Made by a program: the position numbers and the translations under genes | DNA from: Mesorhizobium sp. STM 4661 | Lineage (GTDB): Bacteria; Pseudomonadota; Alphaproteobacteria; Rhizobiales; Rhizobiaceae | Direction of reading: 5' to 3' | NCBI RefSeq assembly: GCF_000359125.1 | Contig: NZ_CAAF010000073.1 | Span: 62,001 to 126,000, forward strand | Length of the DNA stretch: 64,000 nucleotides | The notes under the pieces: generated by a model | The model's input: only the letters and a program-made list of their open reading frames with translations | Told to the model about the DNA's origin: nothing | Database searches by the model: none | Shown here: positions 51,390 through 59,745 of the stretch, piece after piece | Layout: each line of letters starts with the position of its first letter | Position numbering within the stretch: position 1 is the first letter of the stretch

Positions 51390-52493
51390 TTAGAGGCTCG
51401 CGGCGAACACGGTCTTTGGATTGTCGACGAGCATGCGGTCGATTGCCGACTGCTCGACGCCGTGACGCTTTAATCTCGGCACGAAATGCTTGAGAATGAA
51501 GCCGTAGCCGAAGCCGCCGAAGCGCGTCAGCATGATCTTCAGAAAGACGTCCTGCGACAGCAGAATCCGGTCGATCAGCCCCATGTCGATCAGCGAGCGG
51601 ATCGCCTGCGCATTCTGCTCGTCGGAAGGCGATTGCGCATCCTGGTCGGCATAATAGAAATCCATGCCGATCATGTCGTATTCCAGGAAGGCGCCGCGCG
51701 CGGCGAGGCTTTTCTGATAGGTGAGATCGTTGTGGCTCGGATTCATATGGCACAGCACCGTATGCCTGAGATCGGCGCCTTCCGCCTCGACCACGTCGAG
51801 CACGTCATGCGCCAGCCGTTCCCAGCCGGGCAGATGGATGGTCAGCGGCACACCGGTGATTTTCGCGGCACGGGCCGAAGCGCGCAGCGACTTGCGCTCC
51901 TCGCCGGTGAAATCCTTGCTGACACCGACCTCGCCGATGATGCCGGCCATGATGTCGGGCTGCGTCGTCCCGCCGCCGACATCGTTGACCAGGAATTCGG
52001 TGACCTCGTCGACGTCCATCGCCTTCAGCCAGTCGGGGTGGGTGTGCTGCAGGTAGAAGCCCGTCCCCATGACGATCCGCAGTCCGGATGCACGGGCGAT
52101 GCGTGCCAGCTTCACCGGATCGCGGCCAATGCCGATATTGGTCGCATCGACCACGGTGTGGCCGCCGAGCGCCCGGTATTTCGCCAGTTCCGAAAGCGCC
52201 AGGTCGGTGTCGTCGAGTGAGACGTTGTCGCGGTTCATGTAGGGGTTCATCCGCAACTCGCCAATGATCTCCATGCTGACCGGCTGCTCGGCGATCTTTT
52301 TCTCGTCGGGATGACAGGGGCATTTCCACGATGTCGCGCCGTCGAGCAGGATATGCTCGTGCATCAGCGTCACGCCCATATCGGCGATCGCAACCGGTCC
52401 GGTAACGGTCATCACCGTACCGGAGCGAACGCCGATCGGCGCCCGTTCCCCTGGCTTGTCTTTGATTGGCTTGTCGTCGAACAGATGATCCAT
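51390..52493 (-). CDS. Phosphotriesterase-related (PTE/Php-like) metal hydrolase
   Basis: 367 residues, amidohydrolase-superfamily barrel. The binuclear site residues can be placed: H45 and H47 (LMHEHILLDG), a bridging E188 in GIIGEVGVS where PTE has a carboxylated lysine, H220 in LTIHLPGWE, H249 in VLCHMNPSHND and D315 in LLSQDVFLK. Glutamate instead of lysine is typical of Php and related lactonases or carboxyl-ester hydrolases. Translation is nearly continuous with the permease gene, 1 bp upstream. It is likely to open a lactone or ester/amide ring of the substrate. Confidence 0.88.
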   Translation of the reverse strand: MDHLFDDKPIKDKPGERAPIGVRSGTVMTVTGPVAIADMGVTLMHEHILLDGATSWKCPCHPDEKKIAEQPVSMEIIGELRMNPYMNRDNVSLDDTDLALSELAKYRALGGHTVVDATNIGIGRDPVKLARIARASGLRIVMGTGFYLQHTHPDWLKAMDVDEVTEFLVNDVGGGTTQPDIMAGIIGEVGVSKDFTGEERKSLRASARAAKITGVPLTIHLPGWERLAHDVLDVVEAEGADLRHTVLCHMNPSHNDLTYQKSLAARGAFLEYDMIGMDFYYADQDAQSPSDEQNAQAIRSLIDMGLIDRILLSQDVFLKIMLTRFGGFGYGFILKHFVPRLKRHGVEQSAIDRMLVDNPKTVFAASL

Positions 52494-52494
52494 G

Positions 52495-53514
52495 TCAGCG
52501 GCTCCGCGTTGCGCCCTTGAACAGACGGAAATTCAGCCAAATGGCAACGAGGATGATTGTGCCGGTGACGATCGGCGTCAGGAAGGGCGACATATGCGCG
52601 AGGATCAGGCCGTTGCCGATGACCGCGACGGTCAACGCGCCGAGCACTGTGCCGATGATCGTGCCGCGCCCGCCGAACAGGCTGGTGCCGCCAAGCACCA
52701 CGGCGGCGATGACATCGAGTTCAAAACCCTGGCCGGCATTCGATGAGCCGGAGCCGAGTCGGGCTGCGAGAATGATGCCGGCCACCGCCGCCGCCATGCC
52801 GGACAGGATATAGACGAAGAGCATCATGAAGCGTGTATCGACACCGGCGCGGCGCACGGCCTCGGCATTGGCCCCGATGCCGGTCACATAGCGGCCGAAC
52901 GGCGTCTGATTGAAAGCGAGATAGGCGATGATCAGAACGACAAGGGCGAGCAGTGCCGGCACCGGCACACCGAGAAGCCAGGCCCTGCCGATATTCACGA
53001 AGAAGCTGGTCGGCTCGACGGGGATCGAATAGCCGCCGGTGATCAGCAGCGCCAGCCCGCGGATGACGGAGAGACCAGCCAGCGTGACGATGAAGGCCGG
53101 TATCCGCTCATAGGCGATGAAGAAGCCCTGCAATGCGCCGACCGTCGCGCCGAGCGCCAGCATGGCGATGACGACCAGCGGCCACGGCAGCCCAGTCTGC
53201 AGCAAGACGGCCGACAGCGTTGCCGTCAGCGCCAGCACGGAACCGACCGAGAGATCGATGCCGCCTGCGGTGATGACGAAGGTCATCGCTGCCGCAACGA
53301 TCAGCAGCGGCGCGGACTGGCGCACGATGTTCAGCAGATTGGGCATCGTCAGGAAGGAGTTGGTGATCAGTGAGAAGACCACGCAGACGACAATGAAGAA
53401 CAGCGCGATGGAGACGACGCTGCCATTGGCTATCGCCACGTCCTTCCAGGTGCTGTTGTGGGCGCGTTTGGGCGGCGAGGCGCCGATATTCCCAGGCGAT
53501 GAGGTGACGTTCAT
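52495..53514 (-). CDS. Ribose-type ABC transporter permease (RbsC family)
   Basis: 339 residues with about ten helices. The family signature includes AGGIDLSVGSVLALTATL and, near the C-terminus, VVLGGTSLFGGRGTIIGTV. Members form homodimeric channels for ribose, autoinducer-2, nucleosides or sugar alcohols. ATGA overlaps the ATPase gene by 4 bp. The specific ligand is set by the binding protein. Confidence 0.9.
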   Translation of the reverse strand: MNVTSSPGNIGASPPKRAHNSTWKDVAIANGSVVSIALFFIVVCVVFSLITNSFLTMPNLLNIVRQSAPLLIVAAAMTFVITAGGIDLSVGSVLALTATLSAVLLQTGLPWPLVVIAMLALGATVGALQGFFIAYERIPAFIVTLAGLSVIRGLALLITGGYSIPVEPTSFFVNIGRAWLLGVPVPALLALVVLIIAYLAFNQTPFGRYVTGIGANAEAVRRAGVDTRFMMLFVYILSGMAAAVAGIILAARLGSGSSNAGQGFELDVIAAVVLGGTSLFGGRGTIIGTVLGALTVAVIGNGLILAHMSPFLTPIVTGTIILVAIWLNFRLFKGATRSR

Positions 53515-54311
53515 GGCTGTGCTGCCTCATCACGGCTGGCGCGCGCCGAACGCGCGACAAATTTGCGCCCGACGATCAGGTTGACGACCTCCTCGATGCT
53601 GGTGTCGCCGATCTTGCGTTCGGCGACATTGCGGCCCTCATACATGACCTGGATACGGTCGCAGACCAGGAACAGATCCTGCAGCCGATGGGTGATGAGG
53701 ATGACGCTGACGCCACGGGCGCTGACGGCGCGAATGAGATCCAGAACCGCCTCGACTTCCGCCACTGCGAGGGCGGCCGTCGGTTCGTCCATGATCAGCA
53801 CCGACGGATCGAAGGAGGCGGCGCGGCCGATGGCGATCGACTGGCGCTGCCCGCCGGAGAGGTTTTCGACCTTGAGCCTGGTGTCGGCAATGACGATGCC
53901 GAGCCGGTCGAGCATCTCGCGCGTCTCGTCATGCATGCGCTTGTTGTCGAGAAAGGGGATGCCGAGAACGCGGCTGCGCGGCTCGCGGCCAAGGAAGAGA
54001 TTGCCTGCGACATCCACCGTGTCGCAGAGCGACAGATCCTGGTAGACCATCTCGACCCGAGCGGCTCGGGCATCGGCCGGTGAGGCGAAGGATACGACCT
54101 TGCCGTCGATCTCGATGGTGCCGGAATCCGGGATGACCGCCCCGGATAGAACCTTACTCAAGGTCGATTTGCCGGCGCCATTGTCGCCGACAAGGCCGAG
54201 CACCTCGCCAGGCTTCAGGTTCAGCGAAACATCGTCCAGTGTCTGGATAGGGCCGTACCGTTTGCAAACACCGGTCATCCTGACACGGTAGGTCTCGCCA
54301 TCGCTCATCAT
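53511..54311 (-). CDS. ABC transporter ATPase, ribose-type, single domain
   Basis: 266 residues with one ABC domain: Walker A GDNGAGKST, signature LSGGQRQ, Walker B VLIMDEPTAAL, H-loop ILITHRL. Classical RbsA carries two such domains; single-domain forms such as FrcA-type ATPases are common in Rhizobiales and dimerise. The gene is separated from the binding-protein gene by 92 bp that contain a strong hairpin. Confidence 0.9.
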   Translation of the reverse strand: MMSDGETYRVRMTGVCKRYGPIQTLDDVSLNLKPGEVLGLVGDNGAGKSTLSKVLSGAVIPDSGTIEIDGKVVSFASPADARAARVEMVYQDLSLCDTVDVAGNLFLGREPRSRVLGIPFLDNKRMHDETREMLDRLGIVIADTRLKVENLSGGQRQSIAIGRAASFDPSVLIMDEPTAALAVAEVEAVLDLIRAVSARGVSVILITHRLQDLFLVCDRIQVMYEGRNVAERKIGDTSIEEVVNLIVGRKFVARSARASRDEAAQP

Positions 54312-54347
54312 GGTTCCAGTTCTCTGGACGACAAGTTCAATCGATCT

Positions 54348-54387
54348 CCGGGCTGCGCGGCAACCTTCAGGTCGATGCGCAGCCCGG
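54348..54387 (-). promoter_or_regulatory. Intercistronic hairpin after the binding-protein gene
   Basis: Perfect 11-bp arms CCGGGCTGCGC (54348-54358) and GCGCAGCCCGG (54377-54387) enclose an 18-base loop. The hairpin begins 16 bp past the binding-protein stop (54404), before the ATPase gene. Such structures protect the upstream mRNA from 3' exonucleases or partly terminate transcription, giving more binding protein than membrane subunits. There is no U-tract on the minus strand, which favours protection. Confidence 0.65.
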
Positions 54388-54403
54388 TGGTCAGGGGAGG
54401 ATA

Positions 54404-55345
54404 TTACTTGAACATGTCCTTGAACTGACCAACATTTTCCTTGGTCACGATGGTGATCGGAACATTGATGATCGGGTCGATCTTCTCGCCCTTCTTGAGC
54501 TTGACGAAGGCTTCGATGGCAGCCTTGCCTTCACCGGCCGGATCCTGCTGGACGACGGCGACCACCCAGCCCTCTTCGAGACCTTGTACCGCCGACTTGG
54601 TCAGGTCCCAGCCGAATACCTTGACGTCGCCGGTACGGCCCTGGCTGGTGACGGCGGATACCGCGCCGAGCAGAGCCGGCTCGCCGGTCGCGTAAAGCGT
54701 CGTCATATCGGGGTTGGCGGTCATCAGGTTTTCGGAGGCCGAAAGTGCTACGTCCTGCACGTTCTGGCCGTCGACCGTGTCGAGGAAGGTGACCTTCTGG
54801 CCGCTGTCGGCGACGGCCTTCTTGAAGCCGTCGAGGCGCTGGTTCTGGATGAACGAATTGAGCGCGCCGACGACGCCGATCTTGGCGGTGCCGCTCATAT
54901 TGGCCTTAACGTAGTCGGCGTAGAACTTGCCGATATCCTCGCCGGCCCTGGTGTTGTCGACGCCGACGAAGGCGACGTTGTCGCCATCGGGAATTTGGGC
55001 GTCGATGGCAATCACCGGAATGCCGGCGGCCTTGGCCGCGGTGATCGCCGGCTTCACACCGTTGACATCGATGGCAACGAGAATGATGCCGTCGACCTTC
55101 TGGGTAATGTAGTTTTCGATCGCGTCGTTCTGCGCGCTCGGCACGTTGTTGGCGTTGAAGATGACGAGGTCGACGCCGGCAGCCTTTGCGGCGGCCGTTG
55201 CACCGTCATTGATCTGGTTGAAGAACAGGGCCTGCTGGTTGATGGTGACGAGCGCATAGGTCTCGGCCATGGCGGAGGCGGAGCTGAGGGCGAGGGTCAT
55301 GGCGATGGCTGCGGCGCAGCCTGAAAAGATCTTGGTAAGACGCAT
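54404..55345 (-). CDS. Periplasmic sugar-binding protein, ribose type (RbsB family)
   Basis: 313 residues, with a Sec signal peptide (MRLTKIFSG, hydrophobic core, cleavage near AMA-ET). It has two Rossmann-like lobes: ALVTINQQALFFNQINDGA, DGIILVAIDVNGVKPAI and GIPVIAIDAQIPDGDN in the first, and GALNSFIQNQRLDGF in the second, all typical of the ribose/galactose-binding family. It delivers the ligand to the RbsC-type permease. It is the first gene of the island operon, behind two operator palindromes. The ligand is undetermined. Confidence 0.9.
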   Translation of the reverse strand: MRLTKIFSGCAAAIAMTLALSSASAMAETYALVTINQQALFFNQINDGATAAAKAAGVDLVIFNANNVPSAQNDAIENYITQKVDGIILVAIDVNGVKPAITAAKAAGIPVIAIDAQIPDGDNVAFVGVDNTRAGEDIGKFYADYVKANMSGTAKIGVVGALNSFIQNQRLDGFKKAVADSGQKVTFLDTVDGQNVQDVALSASENLMTANPDMTTLYATGEPALLGAVSAVTSQGRTGDVKVFGWDLTKSAVQGLEEGWVVAVVQQDPAGEGKAAIEAFVKLKKGEKIDPIINVPITIVTKENVGQFKDMFK

Positions 55346-55417
55346 TCCGGTTCCCCTTGGTTTTGCGAAAAAGGCCCTTGATCGGGCTCACCTGGCGCCT
55401 GAGCGCTCCGCCATAAT

Positions 55418-55450
55418 TCAAGATACTTGATTTCTTGTCAAGCGACTTGA
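55418..55450. promoter_or_regulatory. Two TCAAG-N3-CTTGA operators spaced 20 bp
   Basis: The palindrome TCAAG-N3-CTTGA occurs at 55418-55430 and again at 55438-55450, start-to-start exactly 20 bp, about two helical turns on the same DNA face. They lie between the XRE-cupin gene and the binding-protein gene, 73-105 bp before the latter's start. Cooperative binding by the XRE-cupin dimer is the natural reading. Confidence 0.65.
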
Positions 55451-55484
55451 ATTAGCATCGGCGAAGACAACGAAGCTCGCCAAA

Positions 55485-56099
55485 TCAGAATGTCGCTGGC
55501 GTATTCACCCAGAAAATGCTGGCGCGTTCATCGCCGACATTGCGGTACCAGTGGGGCAGTTCTGAATTGAAAACGAAGGAATCGCCGGCAGACAGGCGAA
55601 ACGTCTTTTCACCGACCATCAGTTCGATCGCACCTTCCAGGACATAGCCGACTTCCTCGCCGGCATGCTGGATCGGGCCGGCACTTTCACCACCCGCCTC
55701 GATATGATGGATGTTGCACTGCAAGAGGTGGCCCGGCGAATAGGGAATGACACGCTCGAGCGAAATGCCCTCGCCGCGCCGAAGCGGATCGAGTGCGATC
55801 AACGGCCGCGCTCCAGCCCGAAAGACGATGCCTTCCTCGCCGTCGGACTCCTCGAACATCCAGCCAATATTCGTGCCGAGCACCTCGACCAGCCTGTGGA
55901 GCATGGGAAGCGAGGGCGAGACCTTGCCGTTCTCGACCTTGGAAAGCAGGCTTTCCGAGCAATTGGCAGCAGCGGCGAGCGCCTTCAAGGTCAGGCCGCG
56001 CGTCTGCCGGGAGAGCTTCAATCGTGTGCCGAGCCGCAAAAGGCTGGTGGCAGTCGAACGCTCGTCGCTACCCTTATTGTTGATGTCAACCTTGTTCAT
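55485..56099 (-). CDS. XRE-family regulator with C-terminal cupin
   Basis: 204 residues. A lambda-repressor-like helix-turn-helix (RLKLSRQTRGLTLKALAAAA, ESLLSKVENGKVSPSLPMLH) is followed by a cupin domain (PIQHAGEEVGYVLEGAIEL, LSAGDSFVFNSELPHWYRN) that binds a small effector. This PuuR/SutR-like class controls catabolic operons. It lies directly before the sugar-type ABC operon on the same strand, with its likely operators in between. It probably represses that operon until the substrate or an early product appears. Confidence 0.9.
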   Translation of the reverse strand: MNKVDINNKGSDERSTATSLLRLGTRLKLSRQTRGLTLKALAAAANCSESLLSKVENGKVSPSLPMLHRLVEVLGTNIGWMFEESDGEEGIVFRAGARPLIALDPLRRGEGISLERVIPYSPGHLLQCNIHHIEAGGESAGPIQHAGEEVGYVLEGAIELMVGEKTFRLSAGDSFVFNSELPHWYRNVGDERASIFWVNTPATF

Positions 56100-56233
56100 G
56101 GGGGGCCGCGAACATCTCCGCTGGTTCGACCTAAACCGTAAGACCGATCAAACGTGTTGTCCATCTTGTGAAAAATGGAACAACGCGTCGGACCGGAATC
56201 ACGGAACGGCAGGCGAGCGAGCGCGGCTGCTTC

Positions 56234-57166
56234 CTACGCCGGTTCGCGCTTCAGCGCCTGCGCCATGCAGTGGATGCCGCCGCCGGTCTTGGAGATCTCG
56301 CTCATGTCGACCGCCGCCACCTCGAAGCCGCGCGCCTTGAGCTCTCCGATCAGCGTCTGGCTCGACGTCGGCGCGATCACCCGGTCCTTGCCGAGCGACA
56401 TGAAATTGCAGCCGAGCGCGATCGTGTCCTGGAACGGCACGTCGATGATCTCGTGGCCCTTGCCCTTCAGCCAGTCGACGATGCCGGGCTCGGTGCAGGC
56501 GAGGCAGACGGCCGTCAGCTTCTCGGCGATCGGCACCACCATCAGGTCGATATGGACGTAGTATTCGTCGATGAAGGCGATGCGGGTCTCCCAGCCCTCC
56601 TTGTCGAACCAGGCCTGCACCTGGCGGGCGCCCTCCTCTTGCGTGCGGGCGCCGCCGCAGCCGATCAGCACCACGCCGTCCTCGATGACGTTGAAGTCAC
56701 CGCCCTCGAACGTGCCTGCGGTGACCATGTCGTAGATCGGGATGCCGAGTTTTTCGTAGGTGCGGATCGCGGCGTAGTTCTCGCCGCGCCGCCACCAGTT
56801 GGCCATGGCGGTGATGAACGCGCCGTAAGGCGTCATGACGCTGGAGTCGCGCGAATAGACCTGCATCGGCAGTTCCGGCGTCGGCTCGTGCCAGTGGATG
56901 TTGACGCCGAAATGCTCGTAGGCGGCGACCAGGTCCTTGTGCTGCGCCTGCGCGATCTGGACGTTGCAGGGTGCCTCGCGCAGATGCTTCCTCGACAGCG
57001 AGCTGGTCGAGAGGTGGCGCAGGAAATTGGGCGAGCCGAGCAGCACGTCGGTGAGCACGTCGGTCTCGTTGGCGAAACCCCAGCTGGTCAGCGGCGTGGT
57101 GCCGCCGGCCGGGTTGCGGCGCTGCAGTGAAAACGGTTCGGCGACGATGCGGTCATGAACGGTCAT
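56234..57166 (-). CDS. Arginine deiminase/amidinotransferase-family protein
   Basis: 310 residues of the guanidino-group modifying fold. Catalytic candidates are C300 (GGGIHCMAQ), H205 (YYVHIDLMVV), E154/D157 (TFEGGDF) and R106-D107 (SRDSS). It acts on a guanidino compound, hydrolysing it to a ureido product (deiminase, DDAH type) or transferring the amidino group. GAGGAG lies 7 bp before ATG 57166. It overlaps the M20 amidohydrolase gene by 14 bp, so the two act together. Its 3' end is duplicated at 47.4 kb. Confidence 0.88.
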   Translation of the reverse strand: MTVHDRIVAEPFSLQRRNPAGGTTPLTSWGFANETDVLTDVLLGSPNFLRHLSTSSLSRKHLREAPCNVQIAQAQHKDLVAAYEHFGVNIHWHEPTPELPMQVYSRDSSVMTPYGAFITAMANWWRRGENYAAIRTYEKLGIPIYDMVTAGTFEGGDFNVIEDGVVLIGCGGARTQEEGARQVQAWFDKEGWETRIAFIDEYYVHIDLMVVPIAEKLTAVCLACTEPGIVDWLKGKGHEIIDVPFQDTIALGCNFMSLGKDRVIAPTSSQTLIGELKARGFEVAAVDMSEISKTGGGIHCMAQALKREPA

Positions 57167-58766
57167 GGGTTTCTCCTCGTGAGGCAGCATGGGGTGATTG
57201 GTTGCTTGGGATCCACCAGTCGCGTCCGCGCGGAGTGGTGACATATTCCGGCCAGCGAAAGCCGATTGGCGGCTCGTAGTCGCAGAGCGGCGCGATCCAG
57301 TTCGACCCGCCGACGCCGCCGCCGGTGCGGCTGACGAATTCATCCATCGCCGCCTCGCGGGCGGCTTCGTCTTCCAGGAGGCGCAATGCCGCGAGCGCGA
57401 CGGTCTTCGCCGCGCAGGTGACCATCGGATCGATGGTCTCGGGAATGCCGCCCAGCGCATTCATTGCCCAGGCCGGATAGGCGTGGCCGTTCTCAGAGCG
57501 CAGCGCCGGGCGGGCGACATAGACCCTTGCCGTCGGCGTATGCCACGACATGTCGGCGTAGTCGTCGGACGTCGAATTCACCTGCGACGGCGGCAGGTCG
57601 CGGCGCAGGATCGCTTCCGCCTGCTCGGGCTTGATCAGCCGCTCCAGTTCTTCGATGAAAGGCTCCTCGCTGGCGACCCCGCCGGCATTGATCTGGATTT
57701 CGCGGGCAATTGTCTTCGCGGTCTCGTCCCAGTGCGGCGGCCCGACGGCCGACAGCGCCTCATAGGCAATCGATGCCATGGCATGGTTGGCGAGCCCCGG
57801 CCGCGACTTCGAGACCCAGTGCCGCTCGTGGCGGCAGCCGCTCATCTTGGCGGCGGCCTCGGCGTTGCGGTCGAGCACGGCGGTCACCTGCTCGGCCATG
57901 GCAAGCGTTGGCACGCGGATCATGTACTGGATCTCGGCGAGCCCCGCCGGCAGATTGTCGGCGGTCGCCTGCCCGGCCGTGAGAATCGCCTCGCTGATCG
58001 ACCAGCCGCCCTGATGCGGCAGCATGGAGTCGCGCAACGTCTTCGACGCCATGTACATCGTGAAAAGCGCATCGTTGGCGCCGGGCGCGCGCACCGCCGA
58101 ATGCGCCTGCGGGATGGGTGCCGCATCGCTTGCGCGAACCCAATTTTCGGGTTCGTCGCACACAAAGCGATAGATCATCGCATAGGCGGCGCCGCAATGC
58201 GTGTCCCAGCGCGCCGTGTTGCAGAGCGGCAGCATGTAGAAGGGGTGGAAGGAGATCATGCCGGCAAGGCCGTCATAATAGCCCTTGGCCGCATGGATCG
58301 GCTTCGATCCCCGCACCTTCTCGGCCGGCTCGCCGGTGAAGCGCAGCGTGCCTGATATATCGTGGCGCTGCATCGCCGCCTTCACCGCCAGCAGGCCGCC
58401 AAGACTGGCAATGCCGAGGCCGGAATGCGGATCGGTGTGGCCGCCGGCCTCGCCCCCGAGACCGGGCCGGGGGCGCTTCACGGTCGTCGCGTCCTGGCAA
58501 TTGCCCGGCACCGCGTCATATTCGGCATACATGCCGATGGTCGGGCCGGCGCCGTTGGTCCAGTGGGCGCAGAAAGCGGTCGGCATGCCGCCGGAGCCTT
58601 CCTCGACGGAGAAGCCCTCATATTTCAGCCGCTCGACATACCAGGCGGCGGATTGGTACTCGCGCCAGGCGGTCTCGCCGAAGTCGAAGATGATCCGCGT
58701 CCATGCCGACAGCAACGGCTGGATATCATCCAGACAGGCAAGCGCGGTCGCTTGCGCCGAGGTCAT
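57153..58766 (-). CDS. M20-family amidohydrolase, AbgB-like
   Basis: 537 residues, longer than most M20 enzymes because of the AbgB-type insert. Metal-site segments YAEYDAVPG, GGHTDPHSGLG, TGEPAEKVRG and HTPTARVYVARP are present. AbgB cleaves p-aminobenzoyl-glutamate; relatives hydrolyse other N-acyl amino acids. ATG 58766 has GGAGA about 7 bp upstream; ATG 58778 and the longer frame lack one. With the overlapping deiminase-like gene it may degrade an N-acylated or amide-linked arginine-like compound. It is divergent from a LysR regulator. Confidence 0.88.
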   Translation of the reverse strand: MTSAQATALACLDDIQPLLSAWTRIIFDFGETAWREYQSAAWYVERLKYEGFSVEEGSGGMPTAFCAHWTNGAGPTIGMYAEYDAVPGNCQDATTVKRPRPGLGGEAGGHTDPHSGLGIASLGGLLAVKAAMQRHDISGTLRFTGEPAEKVRGSKPIHAAKGYYDGLAGMISFHPFYMLPLCNTARWDTHCGAAYAMIYRFVCDEPENWVRASDAAPIPQAHSAVRAPGANDALFTMYMASKTLRDSMLPHQGGWSISEAILTAGQATADNLPAGLAEIQYMIRVPTLAMAEQVTAVLDRNAEAAAKMSGCRHERHWVSKSRPGLANHAMASIAYEALSAVGPPHWDETAKTIAREIQINAGGVASEEPFIEELERLIKPEQAEAILRRDLPPSQVNSTSDDYADMSWHTPTARVYVARPALRSENGHAYPAWAMNALGGIPETIDPMVTCAAKTVALAALRLLEDEAAREAAMDEFVSRTGGGVGGSNWIAPLCDYEPPIGFRWPEYVTTPRGRDWWIPSNQSPHAASRGETHDRS

Positions 58767-58860
58767 CGGTTTCTCCATGACCAGAAGAAAGCAGTGAAGC
58801 GCCTCGCTAAAAAGTGATATGTTTTCCCGGCTCATGCAAATTCGGTTCACCTGAGGCCTC

Positions 58861-59745
58861 TTGCGAATACCCTCCACCCAGGCATTGCGCGCCCTCGACA
58901 GTTTTGCCCGCCATGGCAGCGTCTGGCGCGCGGCGGATGAACTGCACCTCACCCGCAGCGCCGTCTCTCACCAGCTTCGCCTGCTCGAACGCGACCTCGG
59001 CTTCGACCTGCTCGAACGCATCGGCAAGGGCGTGGCGCTGACGCCGCGCGGCCAGCGCTACGCCAGCGATGTGCGCAAGGCCCTCACCGTGCTGGGCGAC
59101 GCGGTGAGCCGCCATGCCGGCACCGGCGTCGGCGGCTCGTTCGCCGTCAGTTGCACACCGGGCTTCGCCTCGCTGTTTTTATGCACCCATATCGGCGAGT
59201 TCCGGCAGATGTATCCCGATGTCGCGCTGCGCATCCTGACGCCCAGGCGCCTCGACGATGTCAGCAATGCCGACGCCGACGCCTTCATCGCTTTCGGTGT
59301 CGGCAACTGGCCGAACCGGGCGGCCGAGCTGTTGTGCGAGATTTCCTTCACGCCGCTCTGCAGCCCGACGCTGCTCAACAAGGTCGGCGGCTTTTCCAAG
59401 CCGGCCGACGTGCTGCGCGCCAATCTCCTGCATCTCGGCGACACCGAGGACTGGGCGCGCTGGCTGGCGCTGTCCAGGGTCGAGAACCCGGATCCGGAAA
59501 GCGGCATCTTCTTTTCCGACATGAATTTGGTGTTTTCGGCGGCGATCGCCGGCCAGGGCATCGCCATGGGCGACGAACTGACCAGCCGCCGGGCGCTGAG
59601 CGAAGGCCGGCTGGTGCGCCCCTTCGACATCGCGATCAAATCGCCGCGCTCGTATTTCCTGGTGTCCGAGCACGCGAAGGCGAGCCACCCGGTGCTTGAG
59701 GCGTTCGCGGGGTGGCTGAGGTCGAAGCTGTCGGAGGTTAGCTAA
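58861..59745 (+). CDS. LysR-family transcriptional regulator, GcvA-like
   Basis: 294 residues, GcvA-type: IPSTQALRALDSFARHGSVW, then AADELHLTRSAVSHQLRLLE, and an effector domain to the end. The start is TTG at 58861 with GAGG about 6 bp upstream; no ATG lies near. It is divergent from the amidohydrolase/deiminase pair with a 94-bp gap that should hold both promoters, so it likely activates them. Its TAA stop runs directly into a hairpin repeat. Confidence 0.88.
   Translation: MRIPSTQALRALDSFARHGSVWRAADELHLTRSAVSHQLRLLERDLGFDLLERIGKGVALTPRGQRYASDVRKALTVLGDAVSRHAGTGVGGSFAVSCTPGFASLFLCTHIGEFRQMYPDVALRILTPRRLDDVSNADADAFIAFGVGNWPNRAAELLCEISFTPLCSPTLLNKVGGFSKPADVLRANLLHLGDTEDWARWLALSRVENPDPESGIFFSDMNLVFSAAIAGQGIAMGDELTSRRALSEGRLVRPFDIAIKSPRSYFLVSEHAKASHPVLEAFAGWLRSKLSEVS

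Noticed and set aside
47552..56099. An integrative element with its own integrase
   Set aside because: No integrase, transposase or tRNA target lies at either 87-bp repeat, so mobility would need outside functions or homologous recombination.
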